Source: Variovorax boronicumulans
GTDB taxonomy: Bacteria > Pseudomonadota > Gammaproteobacteria > Burkholderiales > Burkholderiaceae_C
Assembly: GCF_007677875.1 (NCBI RefSeq)
Contig: NZ_VEDO01000004.1
Coordinates: 1-64,000, forward strand
Reading direction: 5' to 3'
DNA length: 64,000 nt
The first letter of the stretch is position 1. Every line of letters starts with the position of its first letter. The notes under the pieces are model-generated. The model was not told the DNA's origin. It saw only the letters and a list, made by a program, of their open reading frames with translations, and ran no database searches. This document shows positions 44,724 to 54,117 of the stretch, in pieces. The position numbers and the translations under genes were made by a program.

Positions 44724-47073
44724 CTAGGCGGACCGGCCCACCGCGTCGGCCAGCACGCGCGCGAGCACCCGCGCCAGGTCTTGTTCCGCGAGCGGTTTGC
44801 GCAGCACGGCGCTGGCGCCGGCAGCGCGCGCGCGCTGCACCCGCTCCGCGTCGGTATAGCCGTGATCAGCAGGACCGGCATGCCGGGCCGCAGCGCATGC
44901 ACTTCGCGCACGAGCTCGGTCCCCGACAGGCCGGGCATGCGTTCGTCGGTCAGCACGGCGTCGAAGCGCTCGGGGTGCGCTGTGAACGCTGCCAGAGCTT
45001 CCGCGCCCGAGCGGAAAGCCACTGGCACGTAGCCCAGGTCGGCCAGGCGCTGCGTGGCCAGATGCAGCAGCGCTTCCTCGTCGTCCACCACGAGGATCTG
45101 CTCGTGCCGGCCGCGTGGCAGCCGTGCCGGGGTGCTGTCTGCCGGCACGTCCGCGTCGCCCGTGCGTGGCAGCCACACGGAAAAGCGACTGCCGGCGCCG
45201 GGCTCGGTGCGCACGTCGACCGCGCCGCCGAACTCGGAGACGATGCCGTGCACGAGCGACAAGCCCAGGCCCGTGCCCGAGCCGGCCTCGCGCGTGGTGA
45301 AGAAGGGGTCGAAGATGCGCGCCAGGTGCTCGGGCGCGATGCCGGCGCCCGTGTCGGCCACCTCGAGCACCAGGTACTCGCCGGGACCCAGCTGGCCCGT
45401 GGTGGCCACGCGCGGGCGGTCCAAGCCCTGCAGCGTGAGCGCCACATGCAGCGCGCCACCCTCGGGCATCGACTGCAGCGCATTGGTGACGAGGTTCATC
45501 ACCACCTGGTGCCATTGCGTGGCATCGCCCAGGCTGGCGGCATGGCCTGTGGCCAGCTGCTGCGTGAACCGCACCTCGGCCGGGATGGCGGCCGCCATCA
45601 GCTGCAGCGTCTCCTGCGTCACATGCGCGATGTGCACCGGCACGCGCGCGATCAACCCGCTGCGGCTGAAGGCCAGGATGCGCTCGACCAGCGCGCGGCC
45701 GCGCTCGGCCGCCGTCATGATGAAGTCGATGTCGCGGCGCGCGCGGCTGCCGGCGCGCGTGCTGCGCTGGGCCATTTCACAGAAGCCCAGCACGGCGCCC
45801 AGAATGTTGTTGAAGTCGTGTGCGATGCCGCCAGCGAGCGTGCCCACGGCCTCGAGCCGCTGGGTCTGGCGCAGCGCGGCTTCGGCGCGCTTGTGCGGGT
45901 CGATGTCGCTGACGGAGCCGGCCATGCGCGTGGGCCGGCCGGCGGCGTCGCGCACGCACAGGCCCTGGATCCGCACCCAGCGGTACAGGCCGTCGGGATA
46001 GAGGATGCGGTACTCGCCGTCGTAGGCGGGCAGCCGGCCCTCCAGGTAACCCCACAGGGTGGCCGTGCGCCTTGCCGCGTCGTCGGGATGCTGGCGCAGC
46101 ATCCGGACCCAGTCTTCGCGCCGGCGCACCTCGGGGCCGGGCTCCAGGCCGTACAGGCGCTGCGCGCGCTCGGACAGGTACATGCGGTCGTTCGGGATGT
46201 CCCAATCGAAGATGCCGTCGTTCGAGCCTGCGGCCGCCAGCGCGAAGCGGCTTTCGGAGATGCGCAGCGCCGCCTCGGCTTCCTTGCGCTCGGTGATGTC
46301 GGTGGAGATGCCGGTCACACGGCCGACCTTGTCGTCCGAGATCATGACGCCGCGCTCGTGGATCCAGCGCACTGCACCGCCGGGCTGGACCACGCGGAAC
46401 TCGGCCGTCCAGGGCACGTCGGCGCCGCCCTCGATCCAGGCGCCGAAGGCATGTTCCACGGCTGCGCGGTCTTCTGCGTGGATGCTGGCCGTCCACAGCC
46501 GAGGGTCGCGGTACAGGTCCTCGGCCTTGCGGCCCCAGACGCGCTCGAAGCTCGGGCTCACGTAGACCACGCGCTCGGGCACCAGCTCGGTGATCCAGAT
46601 CACGTCGGGCGTGGCGTCGGCCATGCGGCGAAAGCGCTGCTCGCTCTCGGCCAATGCTGCCTGCACGCGTGCGTTCTGGCGCTCGGCCTCCTGGCGCTCA
46701 CGGATCTCCCGCCGCAGCTCGTCGATCAGGCGGGCGTTCTGTGCCTCGCCAGCGCCCAGGAAGGCGTGGGCCTGTTCGAGTTCGCGGAGCTTGGCGTCCG
46801 CACCGCAGCGTGCGTAGGCCGCATGGGCCTGGCGCCAGTGCGCCTCGCTGGCCGTGGCCAGACCCAGCGCGGCGAGGCACTGCGCCGCACCTCGTGCGCC
46901 CGCGCCTCGCTGGGCAGCCAGCCCTGTGCCTGGGCCTGCTGCGCCGCCTGCGCATAGCGCTGTGCGGCTTCCAGGTGGCGCTGTGCGCGGTGGTCGCGCT
47001 CCGCATCGGCGAGCGCGCCCGCGACCTGCTGCTGCAGGAGCGGAACGTCACGGGCCGGGTCGGGTTGCTGCAC
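44724..47073 (-). pseudogene. Hybrid PAS sensor histidine kinase with two apparent frameshifts
   Basis: Read with two single-base corrections, this is a kinase of about 780 residues. It has an N-terminal helical/TPR-like part (starts MQQPDPARDVPLL), two PAS-PAC domains, HisKA (LAGGIAHDFNNILGAVLGF), HATPase (DTGAGI, GTGLGLSLV) and a C-terminal receiver (phospho-Asp in AVLTDERMPG). Near 46881-46886 the frame shifts between SEARAHEVRR and QCLAALGLATASEAHWRQAH. Near 44858-44862 it shifts between GMPVLLIT and YTDAERVQRARAAGASAVLRKPLAEQ. The longest intact frame (46666-44459, GTG start) still has the PAS, HisKA and HATPase parts but a broken receiver. It is either a decaying gene or carries sequencing errors. 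Confidence 0.75.
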
Positions 47074-47444
47074 GGTGCGCCTGTCCGATCGATGGCGGAA
47101 AGCCCGCGACGTGTTTCGCGCAGGGCCGGCGCATCATAGGCCGGCGCCCCCGCTGCCAGAGCGCGATCAGCCCGCGGCGCCTGCAGCGCGTCCAGCCTCC
47201 ATGCAGCGTGGTGCGCTGCGTCACGAACGCAGCGCACCGCCAGATGTCAGATGACATCTGGCGGTCACTGCGGATGCCGTGCGCGGACGAAGATCCGTGC
47301 CGTGCGCCGCGCTTCGCGCGTAGCCCATCGGGGCAAGCCTGAGCAAGGCTTCCCAAGCCTTGACTGGCTTCGGGCGAAGCGGGCGGCCAAGATCACCTCC
47401 ATTGGCGCCGTGGCGTCGCCCATTCCCACCCAGGAGTCCACACC
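47074..47444. other. Divergent intergenic region with palindromes
   Basis: These 371 bases separate the hybrid-kinase gene from the LuxR-type regulator, and no gene is seen. They hold the 30-base palindrome at 47236-47265 and a hairpin AAGCCT-GAGCA-AGGCTT at 47335-47351. A second hairpin with AAGCC and GGCTT arms follows at 47355-47370; neither is followed by a T-run. Promoters for both genes must lie here. Confidence 0.6.
47236..47265. promoter_or_regulatory. 30-base palindrome, shared motif copy 2 (candidate operator)
   Basis: ACCGCCAGATGTCA and TGACATCTGGCGGT are perfect 14-base inverted arms around a central GA. The core TGTCAGATGACATCTG (47245-47260) matches 15 of 16 bases at 44251-44266. 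The dyad is long and perfect, as expected for a dimeric regulator site. Confidence 0.65.
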
Positions 47445-48028
47445 ATGACCAAGCTGCCCGCATCCCGCATCCAGGTTCTCGTCGCCCACTCCGATCCGCT
47501 GCTGGCCCTGGGCCTGGTGACCGTCCTGGGGCAGCAGCCCGGCATCGAAACCGTGTCCTCGGGGGCGGCCGACGTGGTGCTGACCGACTACGCGGGCGGA
47601 CTGGCGCTGGCCGGCAAGCGGAGCGGGGGCACGCCAGCCCGCATCCTGGTGCTGGCCGTGCAGGACCGCGAGCAGGAAGTGCGCATTGCGCTGGAGCGTG
47701 GCGTGCACGGCTACCTGCTGGCCGGCAGCCGCGTCGACGACCTGCTCGAGGGCATCCGTGCGCTGGCCCAGGGCCAGCGCTACCTGAGCCTGGCCGCGGC
47801 CCAGCGCATGGCCGACAGCATGACGCGCGAGCACCTCACGGGCCGCGAGTCCGACTTGCTGCGCCTGCTGGTGCAGGGCTGCTGCAACAAGACCATCGCG
47901 CGCCAGCTGGAGATCGCGGTCGGAACGGTCAAGGCGCATGTGAAGGACATCATGTCCAAGCTGCAGGCCAACAGCCGCACGCGGTGGTCAGCATCGCGAT
48001 GGCGCGGGGGCTGGCCGCAAAGCCTTGA
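47445..48028 (+). CDS. LuxR/NarL-family response regulator with a 3' frameshift
   Basis: A receiver (VLVAHSDPLLALGL, phospho-Asp in VVLTDYAGG) is joined to a LuxR-type helix-turn-helix (LTGRESDLLRLLVQGCCNKTIARQLEIAVGTVKAHVKDIMSKLQ). Near 47979-47983 the frame slips after LQANSRT. In the next frame the normal family ending AVVSIAMARGLAAKP and a stop at 48026-48028 are found. As the sequence stands, translation runs on to 48188 with an unrelated tail. One missing base explains it. The DNA-binding helix is before the lesion, so activity could survive. It is divergent from the hybrid kinase, its probable partner. Confidence 0.78.
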
Positions 48029-48067
48029 GAGGATGTTCTGCCGCGCTGGTCTGCGTCTGCCGCAGGG

Positions 48068-48979
48068 TCAGGCGGCTGTCGTCGGGGCCGCGCCGTCCGC
48101 CTGCTGCGGCCGGGCGTTCGCGCACCGCCGCGTCCGCAGCACCCCGTTGACCTCCGCGCCGAAGATCAGCGTGGTCCCGCTGGCATAGAGAAAGACCAAG
48201 GTGGCCACCACGCCCGCGAAGCTGCCGTACACCAGCGCCAGCTTGCCCGCGCTGTGCAGCGTGTACGACAGCAGGGCGGCAGCGCCGGCCCACAGCGCGG
48301 CGCCCACCACCGCGCCGGGCAGCACGGTGCCGAAGCGCTGGCGCGTGTCCGGCAGCCAGGCGTACGCGATGGCGTAGAGCCCGCTCAGCACCACGAAGGC
48401 CGAGCCGTAGCGCACGCTGTTGCGCAGCCAGGGCGTCTCCTCGCCCGCGCCGATCTGCTGCTGCAGCAGCTGCCACAAGTAGGGCATCACGATCACAGAA
48501 CTGAACGCGAGCAGGATGCCGCCGCCCACCACCACGGTGAACAGCGTGACCTTGAGCCTGGCCTTCCAGAACGCGGTGCCGCGCTCGATGCCGTAGGCGC
48601 GGTTCAGCGCCGTGCGCACGGCCTGCATGCCCGAGGAGGCGGTCCACAGCGTCACCACCAGGCCGATGGCCAGCAGCGCCTGGCTGCGCTGGGCCAGCAC
48701 TTCGTCGATGACGGGCTGCACCGCCTCGCGCACGAGCTGGGGCGCGTAGCCCATCACGCGCCCGACCAGCGCGGCGGCGTCGCCAGCCTGGCCCACGTAG
48801 CCTGCCGCGGCGGACAGCAGCAGCAACAGCGGGAACATCGACAGCACCGTCGAGAACGCGAGGCTGCCGGCTTGGTTGGCGCTCTGGTGCAGCACATAGT
48901 TGCGGATGGCCCGTAGCAGCACGCCCAGCCCTGGGGCGGCCAGCGCAGCGTGCTTGAGGCGACCCCAGATCGCGGTCAT
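48068..48979 (-). CDS. YihY/BrkB-family inner-membrane protein
   Basis: A 303-residue protein with six hydrophobic helices. Family segments include NQAGSLAFSTVLSMFPLLLLLSAAAGYVG, LWTASSGMQAVRTALNRAYG and VYGSFAGVVATLVFLYASGTTLIFGAEVNGVL (each given in part). The exact job of the family is unknown despite the old name ribonuclease BN. The cytoplasmic tail is short. It converges with the LuxR-type gene. Confidence 0.9.
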   Translation of the reverse strand: MTAIWGRLKHAALAAPGLGVLLRAIRNYVLHQSANQAGSLAFSTVLSMFPLLLLLSAAAGYVGQAGDAAALVGRVMGYAPQLVREAVQPVIDEVLAQRSQALLAIGLVVTLWTASSGMQAVRTALNRAYGIERGTAFWKARLKVTLFTVVVGGGILLAFSSVIVMPYLWQLLQQQIGAGEETPWLRNSVRYGSAFVVLSGLYAIAYAWLPDTRQRFGTVLPGAVVGAALWAGAAALLSYTLHSAGKLALVYGSFAGVVATLVFLYASGTTLIFGAEVNGVLRTRRCANARPQQADGAAPTTAA

Positions 48980-49209
48980 TCGGTGGTCCCGGCGGTGCTT
49001 GGAAAGCGACAGCCTAGCTGCATCACCCGGCTAGCCGCTGCCGGACAAGGACGACATCCCCTGTGAGCCGCACTGCCGCAGGGCAGGGTTGGCCATGCCC
49101 CATTGGTCGGATGTGGCCGGGTGTTGCAGGAGGGATGCCGGCACGCCGACGGCCGCGCATGCTCCATGGCCAAGACAGCCCCGCTCCCTGCACCAAGAAA
49201 GGCCCAGAC

Positions 49210-49827
49210 ATGTCCTCCACGACCCTCGCCGATTCGACCGCCGCCGCCATTCCCGGCGACACCCATGGGACGCCGCAGTCGGCGCGCTCTCCGCTGTCCG
49301 ACCAGGACTTTGCCGACCTCATGACCACGCTGCTGCTGGGCGAGGCCGACCTCGCAGCCCTGCGCCTGGCGCACCAGGTGCTTCAGGACCAGGTGGAGGA
49401 CGTGCTCGACGTCTGGTATGGCTTCGTCGGCGGCAACCCGCACCTCGTGCGCTACTTCGCCGGCAGCGACGGCGCGCCCGACGCCGCCTACCTCGCGGCC
49501 GTGCGCAAGCGCTTCGGCGCCTGGATGTTGGACACCACGGCGGCGCGCTACGACCGCGCCTGGCTCGACTACCAGTACGAGATCGGCCTGCGCCACACGC
49601 GCCTCAAGAAGAACCGGACCGATGGCGTGCGCTCGACCGCCGACGTGATCCACCTGCGCTACCTGATCGCCTTCATCGTGCCGCTGACGGCCACCATGCG
49701 TCCCTTCCTCGCGAAAAAGGGCCATGCGCCCGAGCAGGTGGAGGCCATGCACCAGGCCTGGTTCAAGGCCGTCACGCTGACGGCCACGCTGTGGGCCCAG
49801 CCCTACCTGCCGGCCGCCGATTTCTGA
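49210..49827 (+). CDS. Protoglobin-family haem protein
   Basis: A 205-residue single-domain sensor-type globin. [30 protein letters not shown] is the N-terminal globin region. [20 protein letters not shown] contains the proximal His (about residue 129) typical of protoglobins. There is no output domain, so it may bind O2, NO or CO as a standalone protein. The start MSSTTLAD has AAAGG upstream. It is followed 14 bases later by the catalase gene, which suggests an oxidative- or nitrosative-stress unit. Confidence 0.88.
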   Translation: MSSTTLADSTAAAIPGDTHGTPQSARSPLSDQDFADLMTTLLLGEADLAALRLAHQVLQDQVEDVLDVWYGFVGGNPHLVRYFAGSDGAPDAAYLAAVRKRFGAWMLDTTAARYDRAWLDYQYEIGLRHTRLKKNRTDGVRSTADVIHLRYLIAFIVPLTATMRPFLAKKGHAPEQVEAMHQAWFKAVTLTATLWAQPYLPAADF

Positions 49828-49841
49828 TCCAGGAGTTCCCC

Positions 49842-50866
49842 ATGACCCGACTGACCCATGCCGCCGGCGCGCCGGTGGTCGACAACTTCAACATCCAGAC
49901 CGCAGGCCGGCGTGGCCCGGCCGTGCTGCAGGACGTGTGGCTGCTGGAAAAGCTCGCGCATTTCGACCGCGAGGTGATCCCCGAACGCCGCATGCATGCC
50001 AAGGGCGCCGGCGCCCACGGCCACTTCACGGTCACGCAGGACATCACGGCCTTCACGCGCGCCGCGCTGTTCGCGGCCGTGGGCAAGCGCTGCGAGGTGT
50101 TCGTGCGCTTTTCCACCGTGGCCGGCGAGCGCGGCGCGGCCGATGCCGAGCGCGACATCCGCGGTTTCGCGATCAAGTTCTACACCGAGCAGGGCAACTG
50201 GGACCTGGTGGGCAACAACACGCCGGTGTTCTTCCTGCGCGATCCCCTGCGCTTTCCGGACCTCAACCACGCCGTCAAGCGCGACCCGCGCACGGGCCTG
50301 CGCAGCGCCGCCAGCAACTGGGATTTCTGGACGCTGCTGCCCGAGGCACTGCACCAGGTCACCTATGTGATGGGCGACCGCGGCCTGCCGCGCAGCTACC
50401 GCCACATGCACGGCTTCGGCAGCCATACCTTCAGCCTCATCAACGCCGCCGGCGTTCGGCACTGGGTCAAGTTCAGCTGGAAGACGCAGCAGGGCATCGC
50501 CAACCTCACGGACGAGGAGGCGCAGGCCGTGGTCGGCAGCGACCGCGAGAGCGCGCAGCGCGACCTGTACCAGGCCATCGAGGCCGGCGACTTCCCGCGA
50601 TGGACGCTGTACCTGCAGACCATGACCGAGGGCGAGGCGGCCCGGCACCCGGTCAATCCCTTCGACCTGACCAAGGTATGGCCGCATGGCGACTTCCCGC
50701 TGCGCGAGGTCGGCGTGCTGGAGCTGAACCGCAACCCCACCAACTTCTTCGCCGAGGTCGAGCAGGCCGCGTTCTCGCCGGCGCAGATCGTCCCTGGCAT
50801 CGGCTTCTCGCCCGACCGCATGCTGCAGGCGCGGCTGTTTTCCTACGGCGACGCGCAGTGCTACCC
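49842..50866 (+). pseudogene. katA: Catalase gene, 3'-truncated
   Basis: About 340 residues of a clade-3-type monofunctional catalase remain (full length about 480). The distal His is in [12 protein letters not shown], the distal Asn in [12 protein letters not shown], and the haem-ligand Tyr in [13 protein letters not shown]. After GDAQ the family sequence RYRLGxNH is replaced by [10 protein letters not shown]. That stretch is the reverse complement of another gene's start. The open frame runs on to 51545 antisense to the next genes. The C-terminal helical domain is missing, so the product is unlikely to work. AGGAG precedes the ATG. See the junction note at 50866-50918. Confidence 0.85.
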
Positions 50867-50918
50867 CCAGGTCTTCGAAGGCGAGGTGGCGCAAGGCCAG
50901 GACGGTGCGTGTGTTCAT
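50866..50918 (-). pseudogene. 5' remnant of a class I glutamine-amidotransferase gene
   Basis: The minus strand begins ATG with [18 protein letters not shown], which fits the N-terminus of GMP-synthase-like amidotransferases (VLxLRHVAFEDLG). The frame then enters antisense catalase sequence. Its ATG overlaps the stop of the redoxin gene by four bases (ATGA), as for a real operon gene. The 3' part was lost in the same event that cut the catalase gene. Confidence 0.55.
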
Positions 50919-51472
50919 GCTGTGGTCGCCGAAGGCAGGGGACAGCCGCGGTCATCGCAGCCGTCGGCCGCCGGCACACCGTCCGCAAGAGGTAGCGCCT
51001 CCCCCACCAGCTGGCCCAGCAGCGCGCCCAGGCGCAGGTCGTCGATCGCGCCGAAGTGGTGCAACCGCACGCGGCCCTGCCGGTCGAGTACGACCAGGCT
51101 GGGCGTGCCGCGCAGGCGCAGGGCCTGCATGCTCAAGGGCACGCCGTCGTGGCCGTCGGGCTGGTCGATGCCGATCGGAAAGCTCAGCCGGTACTCGTGC
51201 ACGAAGGCCCGCAGCGCGGCCACGCTACCCATCACGGTATGGTGTTCGAACACCGTGTGCAGGCCCACCACGGCCAGTTGCCCGGGCGGGAACAGCTGGT
51301 GCAGGCGTTGCGCCTGCGGCAGCCCGTGCGACACGCAGCCCGGGCAGAGCAGCTGGAAGGCGTGCAGCACGACGACGCGGCCGCGCAGCGATGCCAGCGT
51401 GATGGGCGCCGGCGTGTTGAGCCAGTGCGCGACCTGCAGGGCAGGCGCGGGAAGCGGCGTCGCGCTGTCCAT
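50915..51472 (-). CDS. Redoxin / AhpC-TSA-family thiol protein
   Basis: A 185-residue thioredoxin-fold protein without signal peptide. The active-site pair is in [19 protein letters not shown] (CPGC), and the cis-Pro is in [17 protein letters not shown]. It is probably a peroxiredoxin-like reductase. It lies three bases after the AhpD-like gene, so the two may work as a peroxide-reducing pair. The C-terminal tail contains further Cys (DGCDDRGC). It formerly led into the amidotransferase gene that is now a remnant. Confidence 0.85.
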   Translation of the reverse strand: MDSATPLPAPALQVAHWLNTPAPITLASLRGRVVVLHAFQLLCPGCVSHGLPQAQRLHQLFPPGQLAVVGLHTVFEHHTVMGSVAALRAFVHEYRLSFPIGIDQPDGHDGVPLSMQALRLRGTPSLVVLDRQGRVRLHHFGAIDDLRLGALLGQLVGEALPLADGVPAADGCDDRGCPLPSATTA

Positions 51473-51475
51473 GGC

Positions 51476-52024
51476 TCAGGCGCCTTGGCGGTGCAGGCGC
51501 ACCGCCGGGAAGTCCACAGGCACGTCGAAGACCAGGTTCACGTAGTTCGTGAACAGATTCAACGCCACATGGGCCACGATCTCGACGGCTTCCTCGTCGC
51601 TGAAGCCAGCAATGCGCAGGGCCTGGACATCGCCGGCGTCGACCTGGCCGCGCGCCTCCACCAGCCGCAGCGCGAAGCGCAATGCGGCGGCGGTCCGTGC
51701 GTCGGCCGCCTCGCCGCGCTGGGCTGCCGCCATCTCCTCGGCGCTGGCGCCGGCCTTGCGGCCCAGCAGCGTGTGGGCGGCCAGGCAGTAGTGGCAAGCA
51801 TTGCGTTCGGCCACGGCCACGGCGATCTGCTCGCCCAGCTTCGCCGGGATCACGCCCGCGCCCAGCGCGCCGAAGCTGCCCCACATGCTCTTGAGCGCGG
51901 CCGTCGAGTTGGCAACCGCGCGGAACATCGCGGGCGTGGCGCCGAACGCGCCGTGGATCTGGGCCAGCAGCTGCTGGCGCTCGCCGCTGGTGTCGGAGGT
52001 GGAGAGCAGGGGAATGCGGGACAT
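51476..52024 (-). CDS. Carboxymuconolactone-decarboxylase-family (AhpD-like) protein
   Basis: A 182-residue protein with the AhpD-type redox motif [20 protein letters not shown] (CxxC and the following His). AhpD-like proteins shuttle electrons to peroxiredoxins. The start MSRIPLLS has AAAGGA eight bases upstream; the earlier in-frame ATG (MDDSHPM) lies in leader DNA. It is divergent from an AraC-family regulator with 80 bases between, so that regulator probably controls it. Confidence 0.88.
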   Translation of the reverse strand: MSRIPLLSTSDTSGERQQLLAQIHGAFGATPAMFRAVANSTAALKSMWGSFGALGAGVIPAKLGEQIAVAVAERNACHYCLAAHTLLGRKAGASAEEMAAAQRGEAADARTAAALRFALRLVEARGQVDAGDVQALRIAGFSDEEAVEIVAHVALNLFTNYVNLVFDVPVDFPAVRLHRQGA

Positions 52025-52104
52025 GCTGGTTTCCTTTCGGTGTGGATGAGGATGCCAGTGTGCGTGCCCTTCCTGTACCATTGGGTGCGAATCGTCCATA
52101 GTTC

Positions 52105-53019
52105 ATGCCGAATCGTCCAGACTCCCCGCCCGGCCCTCTGGACCGCTTGTCCGCGCTGCTGGAGCGCTGCCGTGTGCGTGCGCGGTTGTTCCACCAGGGG
52201 CCGCTGTGCGGCGTGAGCCCGTTCCCTGCACTGCCGGGCCGTGGCTTCCTGCACGTGATGCGCGCCGGCCGGCTGGAGCTGCGCCATGCGCTGCGCAGTG
52301 GCCTGCCGCGCGTGCTGCAGGTGACCGAGCCCAGCTTGCTGTTCTATCCGCGGCCGGTGGCCCATGTGTTCCACAACCCGCCCGTGGAGGGCTCGGACTT
52401 CGTCTGCGCCGAGCTGGAGTTCGATGGCGGCGCGGCCAACCCGCTGGTGCGCGGGCTGCCCGCCCTGGTGCTGCTGCCGCTGGCGCGCGTGGAGGGCCTG
52501 CAGGCCGCGCTGGCGCTGCTGTTTGCCGAGACCGAGCGGCTGCGCTGCGGCCAGCGCCTGCTGGCCGACCGGCTGTTCGAGGTGGTGCTGATCCAGCTGC
52601 TGCGCTGGTGCATCGACCATCCAACCGAGGCCGGCATCCAGAGCGGCCTGCTGAGCGGCCTGGCCGACCCGCGGCTGGCGCGCGCGCTGGTGGCGATGCA
52701 CGAGGCCCCGGGCCATGGCTGGAACCTGGACGCGATGGCGCAGCAGGCCGGCATGTCGCGCAGCGCCTTCGCCGCGCAGTTCCACGCCGTGGTCGGGCAG
52801 ACGCCAGCCGCCTACCTGGCAGACTGGCGGCTCACGCTGGCCCAGGCCGGGCTGCGCGCAGGGCGCCCGGTCAAGCAGCTGGCCGACGAACTGGGCTATG
52901 CCGGCGCGTCGGCGCTGTCGCGGCTGTTCAGCCAGCGCGTGGGGCTGTCGCCGCGCGACTGGCTGGCACACGACGCGGCGGACCTCAAGCGCGCGCAAAC
53001 GCCAGCAGGTCCGCGTTGA
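52105..53019 (+). CDS. AraC-family transcriptional regulator
   Basis: A 304-residue regulator. The N-terminal half is a cupin-type sensor ([32 protein letters not shown]). The C-terminal half has two helix-turn-helix motifs ([36 protein letters not shown] and [31 protein letters not shown], each given in part). This is the layout of AraC regulators found beside AhpD-like and oxidoreductase genes. It converges with, and overlaps by 35 bases, the chloroperoxidase-like gene. The likely target is the divergent ahpD-like/redoxin pair. Confidence 0.9.
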   Translation: MPNRPDSPPGPLDRLSALLERCRVRARLFHQGPLCGVSPFPALPGRGFLHVMRAGRLELRHALRSGLPRVLQVTEPSLLFYPRPVAHVFHNPPVEGSDFVCAELEFDGGAANPLVRGLPALVLLPLARVEGLQAALALLFAETERLRCGQRLLADRLFEVVLIQLLRWCIDHPTEAGIQSGLLSGLADPRLARALVAMHEAPGHGWNLDAMAQQAGMSRSAFAAQFHAVVGQTPAAYLADWRLTLAQAGLRAGRPVKQLADELGYAGASALSRLFSQRVGLSPRDWLAHDAADLKRAQTPAGPR

Positions 53020-53947
53020 GCTGCTCCTTGGCGGTGTCGCCCAGGCTGTGGCTGCCGCCCTTGTAGATCTTCAGTTGCGCGCCCTTGACGCGCCTGGCCG
53101 ACAGCAGGGCCGCGCCCTGGATCGGCACGATCTGGTCGTCGTCGCCGTGGATGATCAGCGTGGGCACGTCGAAGCGCTTCAGGTCCTCGGTGAAGTCGGT
53201 CTCGCTGAAGGCCTTGATGCAGTCGTAGGCGTTCTTGTGGCCGGACATCATGCCCTGCGTCCACCAGCTGCGGATCAGGCCCTCGGAGACCTTGGCGCCG
53301 GGGCGGTTGAAGTTGAAGAAGGGCCCGGTGGCGACCTCGAGGAAGAACTGCGCGCGGTCGGCCAGGTAGGCCTTGCGGAAGCCGTCGAACACCTCCATCG
53401 GCAGGCCGACCGGGTTGTTGGCCGACTTCAGCATGATGGGCGGCACCGCGCCCATCAGCACGGCCTTGGCCACGCGCGCGCTGCCGTGGCGGCCGATATA
53501 GCGCGCCACCTCACCGCCGCCCGTGGAGTGGCCCACCATCATGGCGCCGCGGATGTCCAGCTGCGTGAACAAGGCCTGCAGGTCGTCGGCATAGGTGTCC
53601 ATCTCGTTGCCGTGCCAGGGCTGGCTGGAGCGGCCGTGGCCGCGGCGGTCGTGCGCGATGCAGCGAAATCCGTGCGAGGCCAGGTGGTACATCTGCGCCT
53701 CCCAGGCGTCGGCGCTGAGCGGCCAGCCGTGGCTGAAGGTGACGACCTTGCCGTCCTTGGGCCCCCAGTCCTTGTAGTTGATCTGGGTGCCGTCTTGGGT
53801 GGTGATGGTGCTCATGGCCTGGTTTCCTTTGGCGGGGTGGTGGGTGGATTGGGCTTGCGCAGGCAGGGCCAGCGTGGCCGATGCCGCGCCGGCGAGCAGC
53901 ACGCGGCGCCGCGAGGACGGCGCCGTGGCGGGGGAGAGCTCAGACAT
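52985..53947 (-). CDS. Alpha/beta hydrolase, non-haem chloroperoxidase type, exported
   Basis: A 320-residue hydrolase. The first 35 residues resemble a Tat signal ([23 protein letters not shown]). The mature part opens [22 protein letters not shown], the usual start of chloroperoxidase-like hydrolases. The nucleophile elbow is GHSTGGGE, with Asp in HGDDDQIVP and His in GGSHSLGD. Chloroperoxidase activity is a side reaction of this esterase fold. AAAGGA precedes the start. A second possible start, MSTITTQDG, would give a cytoplasmic form without the signal. Confidence 0.88.
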   Translation of the reverse strand: MSELSPATAPSSRRRVLLAGAASATLALPAQAQSTHHPAKGNQAMSTITTQDGTQINYKDWGPKDGKVVTFSHGWPLSADAWEAQMYHLASHGFRCIAHDRRGHGRSSQPWHGNEMDTYADDLQALFTQLDIRGAMMVGHSTGGGEVARYIGRHGSARVAKAVLMGAVPPIMLKSANNPVGLPMEVFDGFRKAYLADRAQFFLEVATGPFFNFNRPGAKVSEGLIRSWWTQGMMSGHKNAYDCIKAFSETDFTEDLKRFDVPTLIIHGDDDQIVPIQGAALLSARRVKGAQLKIYKGGSHSLGDTAKEQLNADLLAFARA

Positions 53948-54117
53948 GGAAGATCCTTTCGTGGAAGGCGGCGGTGTGCGCCAATGCGTGGCACGCCGCC
54001 ATGGTCGGGCGCCGTGCTGTGCGCGGCATCCCGCGCCGGAGTGGGGGCGCTGCGGCGCTTTGATGGGAGGCGGCAGGCCCTGCAAGGGGAGGCCTGCATC
54101 CGGCCCTTTGGAGGGAG

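Noticed and set aside
49803-50918. A 371-codon open frame antisense to catalase, starting with a credible amidotransferase N-terminus
   Set aside because: Only the first 18 or so codons look like a real protein. The rest is antisense catalase sequence created by the deletion junction.
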